Shown: piece after piece, positions 61,985-64,000 of the stretch | How the letters are laid out: each line of letters opens with the position of its first letter | How positions within the stretch are numbered: the first letter of the stretch is position 1 | Source: a virus | IMG/VR virus record: IMGVR_UViG_3300028873_000014 | Location: 1-64,000 of that record | Direction: 5' to 3' (one strand) | DNA length: 64,000 bases | Notes under the pieces: model-generated | Database searches by the model: none | What the model was told of the DNA's origin: nothing | The model's input: the letters and a program-made list of their open reading frames with translations, nothing else | Translations under genes and position numbers: made by a program

Positions 61985-62221
61985 TTATATTATTTTATGT
62001 TTTTCCATTTCTGATATAATCATTTCCCACTTTTCTTTACTGTCATATTCGTACAGTATTGTTGCATCCTTCGTTTGAATCTCAATAGCATAATATGTCC
62101 TGTCTACCTGCCATGATTGAAACGATTCTATATCTCTTTTGATAGACATTTGAATTATTCCATCGAATTTTATTCGGAATCGATCAAATGTTGTTTCAGA
62201 AGTTATCGTCATATCACTCAT
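61985..62221 (-). CDS. Small hypothetical protein (78 aa)
   Basis: Not recognised. A 78-aa alpha/beta protein (FRIKFDGIIQMSIKRDIESF). Codons in this and the next gene look less AT-biased than the neighbours, hinting at a separate origin. It overlaps the next gene by an ATGA junction (62218-62221). Confidence 0.5.
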   Translation of the reverse strand: MSDMTITSETTFDRFRIKFDGIIQMSIKRDIESFQSWQVDRTYYAIEIQTKDATILYEYDSKEKWEMIISEMEKHKII

Positions 62222-62499
62222 GGTTGTTTTGTCGGTATAAATTCAATGTCGCCTATGCCGCCGCCAGTTCGATAATCATCAAAGTCTGCATCTTGCCAAC
62301 GTTGATAGTTGTCGCCTTCATCTAAATCCATCTGTGAAAGCTCATTCCATAATTCGCGTTTTTCTACTGGTATCATATACCAATGGCAGAAATCATCTTG
62401 GCTAAAAAAGTATGCTTGTTTCATGTTGTTTGCCTTATTAATAAGGTCAACATTATTTAATGCCAGTTCTGAAATAATATCTAGATCGGTGATTTTCAT
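62218..62499 (-). CDS. Small acidic hypothetical protein (93 aa)
   Basis: Not recognised. A strongly acidic protein with aromatic residues (FFSQDDFCHWYMIPVEKREL, then QMDLDEGDNYQRWQDADFDD) and a Gly-rich linker. The stretch around 62220-62290 is noticeably richer in G+C than the neighbourhood. It overlaps the upstream membrane-protein gene by 4 nt. Confidence 0.5.
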   Translation of the reverse strand: MKITDLDIISELALNNVDLINKANNMKQAYFFSQDDFCHWYMIPVEKRELWNELSQMDLDEGDNYQRWQDADFDDYRTGGGIGDIEFIPTKQP

Positions 62500-62867
62500 A
62501 CTGGTTGTTTTATCTCTAGCGAAGATACATCAGTTTTTGTTACAGTAGTAGTATTGGGGCTATTACCTTTCCATAAACTAATAACTTGTGCTACAGTAGC
62601 TACCCCAAGAAGGAGTAAGATAAATGCAAGAAAGGCATACATATGCCCATCTACAAACTCCTGTTTTTTAATAGTGTTGATAATTTCACATGTACAGGTA
62701 GTTAAGGTAAATAGAAAAGCACAAAGTCTTTTAGCACTGGGACTATCCCCTTCACTGAGTGCTCTACTTATCCAATTCCATTTTGTAAATAAAAAGATAA
62801 TAGCAACAATACCTGCAATAGCAAGTATGGTATAATCAGCATATACAAAATTATGAGTCGGAGTCAT
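62496..62867 (-). CDS. Membrane protein, holin candidate A
   Basis: A 123-aa protein with probably three membrane segments (about 11-29 TILAIAGIVAIIFLFTKWN, about 45-62, about 76-96 YAFLAFILLLLGVATVAQVI) and a short charged loop GDSPSAKRL. Phage holins and holin-like proteins have similar size, and S-x-K-R-L between first and second segment is a pattern I associate with them. It is next to two further small membrane genes and the spanin-like gene. Holin is the leading guess. Confidence 0.55.
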   Translation of the reverse strand: MTPTHNFVYADYTILAIAGIVAIIFLFTKWNWISRALSEGDSPSAKRLCAFLFTLTTCTCEIINTIKKQEFVDGHMYAFLAFILLLLGVATVAQVISLWKGNSPNTTTVTKTDVSSLEIKQPV

Positions 62868-63219
62868 CTTTTTTCATATCTAGTTTAAATATCTTACTAA
62901 CAGCATATCTCCAATCTATGACAGTAACAAAGAGCATAACATCTCTACTGATCAGGGAAGCAAAAGGTACTATTATCCCTGGGTTAAAATTAGTGTGTTG
63001 AGTACACCATCCCCAAGACAAAAAGCCTATACAGAAAGCTACACAACTTGTACCAAAGACATACCAAAAGCTGATATGTTTTTTGGTCACTATATCAAAC
63101 CCAAACTTTCCTAACAGCCCTATAGATACATAAGCTAAAAATGCTCCCCATTTAGACAAAAACTCTAGGATTTCTTCGTATGTATCTTTGTGCATTTTAT
63201 GATTCTGAATACTGTCCAT
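62851..63219 (-). CDS. Membrane protein, holin candidate B
   Basis: A 122-aa protein with two or three membrane segments (about 27-40, about 50-69 FWYVFGTSCVAFCIGFLSWG, about 82-95) and an N-terminal charged helix. Class I or II holin plan is possible. ATG 63219 overlaps the upstream gene by 55 nt; ATG 63195 (MHKDTYEEIL) is an alternative with less overlap. Two starts 24 nt apart could give long and short forms as in lambda holin/antiholin, which is speculation. Confidence 0.52.
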   Translation of the reverse strand: MDSIQNHKMHKDTYEEILEFLSKWGAFLAYVSIGLLGKFGFDIVTKKHISFWYVFGTSCVAFCIGFLSWGWCTQHTNFNPGIIVPFASLISRDVMLFVTVIDWRYAVSKIFKLDMKKDDSDS

Positions 63220-63512
63220 AATGTAATTAAAACTCCAAATGTTTTTTCAATCGCATCAAAGTTATATGGATTGCCAAGAGCTTCATCAAAGAAGTTATTA
63301 AAAGCAAGCCATCCAACCCAAGTCCAGAGAATTATAACATACTGGTTATTTTTTCTACTGTTTGCCCCTATAGCCATTAACAAAAACGATAGTGCCTGCA
63401 TCTTACAGAAGAAATCCCCGAACTCCTTACTGGGAATATGTGGAATCCACCTTGGTATCGTATTAACTAATACACACGTAACTATACAGAAAATATTAAT
63501 AGTCTGCCGCAT
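63165..63512 (-). CDS. Membrane protein (115 aa), conserved phage type
   Basis: A 115-aa protein with three or so hydrophobic segments (about 4-20, about 35-50, about 56-72 QYVIILWTWVGWLAFNN, about 90-105) and the block W-x-x-F-N-N-x-x-D-E-A (about 67-78), which I associate with small membrane proteins of Bacteroidota phages. Third of three consecutive membrane genes; may belong to the lysis cassette. Confidence 0.52.
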   Translation of the reverse strand: MRQTINIFCIVTCVLVNTIPRWIPHIPSKEFGDFFCKMQALSFLLMAIGANSRKNNQYVIILWTWVGWLAFNNFFDEALGNPYNFDAIEKTFGVLITLWTVFRIIKCTKIHTKKS

Positions 63513-63513
63513 T

Positions 63514-63789
63514 TTACCTGATAATAATTGGTCTACCTCCTACAAATGAGTTTCCGGTAATTGTGTATGGACCTTGCTGACTAGTAAAACTAGCACTGAT
63601 ATCTCCTGTAGTGGGGAGAATAATAGTACATAACTGTTGATTATTATTACTATCCGTATCTATAAACCACTGTGGGTTATCCGAAACTAAAGTACTAATG
63701 GCAATATTATCAAAAGAAGCATCTCCGCAAGAAGATATAGTATCTGTTGATACATTAACCCCTGGAAAAGAAACACATTGAATTTGCAT
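63514..63789 (-). CDS. Small beta-rich hypothetical protein (91 aa)
   Basis: Not recognised. A 91-aa Ser/Thr/Asn-rich beta protein (QCVSFPGVNVSTDTISSCGD; ITGNSFVGGRPIIIR) with three Cys. It could be a small head or tail decoration protein. It lies 1 nt from the membrane-protein gene downstream. Confidence 0.5.
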   Translation of the reverse strand: MQIQCVSFPGVNVSTDTISSCGDASFDNIAISTLVSDNPQWFIDTDSNNNQQLCTIILPTTGDISASFTSQQGPYTITGNSFVGGRPIIIR

Positions 63790-63807
63790 AGTGTGTGATT
63801 TTAAAAG

Positions 63808-64000
63808 TTAATAATTATTCGGTAATGATAATAACTCTAAATACTTTTGGTACTTTCTATCCAGATAAACTGTGGCATCTTTATACAGTAAATTCATTAT
63901 TTGCATTGCTGGTTTTCCTGTAGAATCCATACTATATAACTCATTTTCTCTTGGGGCTTTCTTTGTATTAGATGCACATGTTATACCCGATATCTTTATA
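63808..64000 (-). CDS. Partial gene running off the right edge
   Basis: An open minus-strand frame from the window edge to TAA (63808-63810), at least 63 residues. The visible C-terminus includes GITCASNTKKAPRENELYSM and ends LELLSLPNNY; it is charged and probably helical. The Cys in GITCAS could be a lipobox if the start lies just outside the window, which would make it a small lipoprotein. Not identifiable without the missing 5' part. Confidence 0.5.
   Translation of the reverse strand, partial: IKISGITCASNTKKAPRENELYSMDSTGKPAMQIMNLLYKDATVYLDRKYQKYLELLSLPNNY

Overview
The window is part of a double-stranded DNA phage of Bacteroidota, most likely a crAss-like podovirus (Crassvirales). Four things point there. 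(1) A giant leftward gene (4349 aa) carries the DFDID active-site motif of the crAss-type single-chain RNA polymerase. (2) It lies in a three-gene run of giant proteins (1021, 4349 and 2808 aa) of the kind packaged in crAss-like virions. (3) Upstream lie a large muzzle-like tail protein, ring-like connector proteins and Gly-Gly-rich cargo proteins. (4) A promoter with the Bacteroidota consensus (TTTG-N19-TATCTTTG) drives one gene, and starts have A-rich leaders rather than Shine-Dalgarno sequences. All three stop codons end genes, so the standard code is in use. Terminase, portal, a recognisable major capsid protein, DNA polymerase, primase and helicase are not seen and probably lie outside the window.

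Layout. 1-8631 (+): a tightly coupled early or replication operon, with many ATGA or TAATG overlaps. It holds a RuvC-like resolvase, an orphan DnaA domain IV fused to a second helix-turn-helix, a PD-(D/E)XK exonuclease, a RecA-type recombinase, a NinG/HNH-like protein, a sigma-like/basic mosaic protein and many small unknowns. 8609-10913: a switch zone of single genes on alternating strands, with a divergent promoter, an 11-bp inverted repeat over a start codon, a UDG-fold protein lacking its catalytic residues, and a GH24 endolysin. 10896-63808 and beyond (-): the late region, read right to left. In transcription order it has a cut-off gene, small membrane proteins (holin candidates), a probable unimolecular spanin, structural proteins, a plus-strand homing-endonuclease-like insertion (58632-59081), a block of beta-rich fibre or appendage proteins (47.2-56.5 kb), ring proteins, the muzzle, cargo proteins, the RNA polymerase and finally a 2808-aa polyvalent protein.

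How it may work (inference). The cargo and giant proteins would be packaged in the virion and enter the cell with the DNA. The polymerase would transcribe early genes. The 2808-aa protein carries an unusual set of enzyme modules: a histidine phosphatase with its halves in swapped order, a P-loop kinase-like domain, a Kinase-PolyVal-like domain, a zincin relic and a PD-(D/E)XK nuclease. These could act on the host immediately after entry. Early plus-strand genes then handle recombination and replication. Lysis would use the GH24 endolysin with the holin candidates and spanin at the far end of the late region.

Family names come from motif recognition by eye. No database search was possible.
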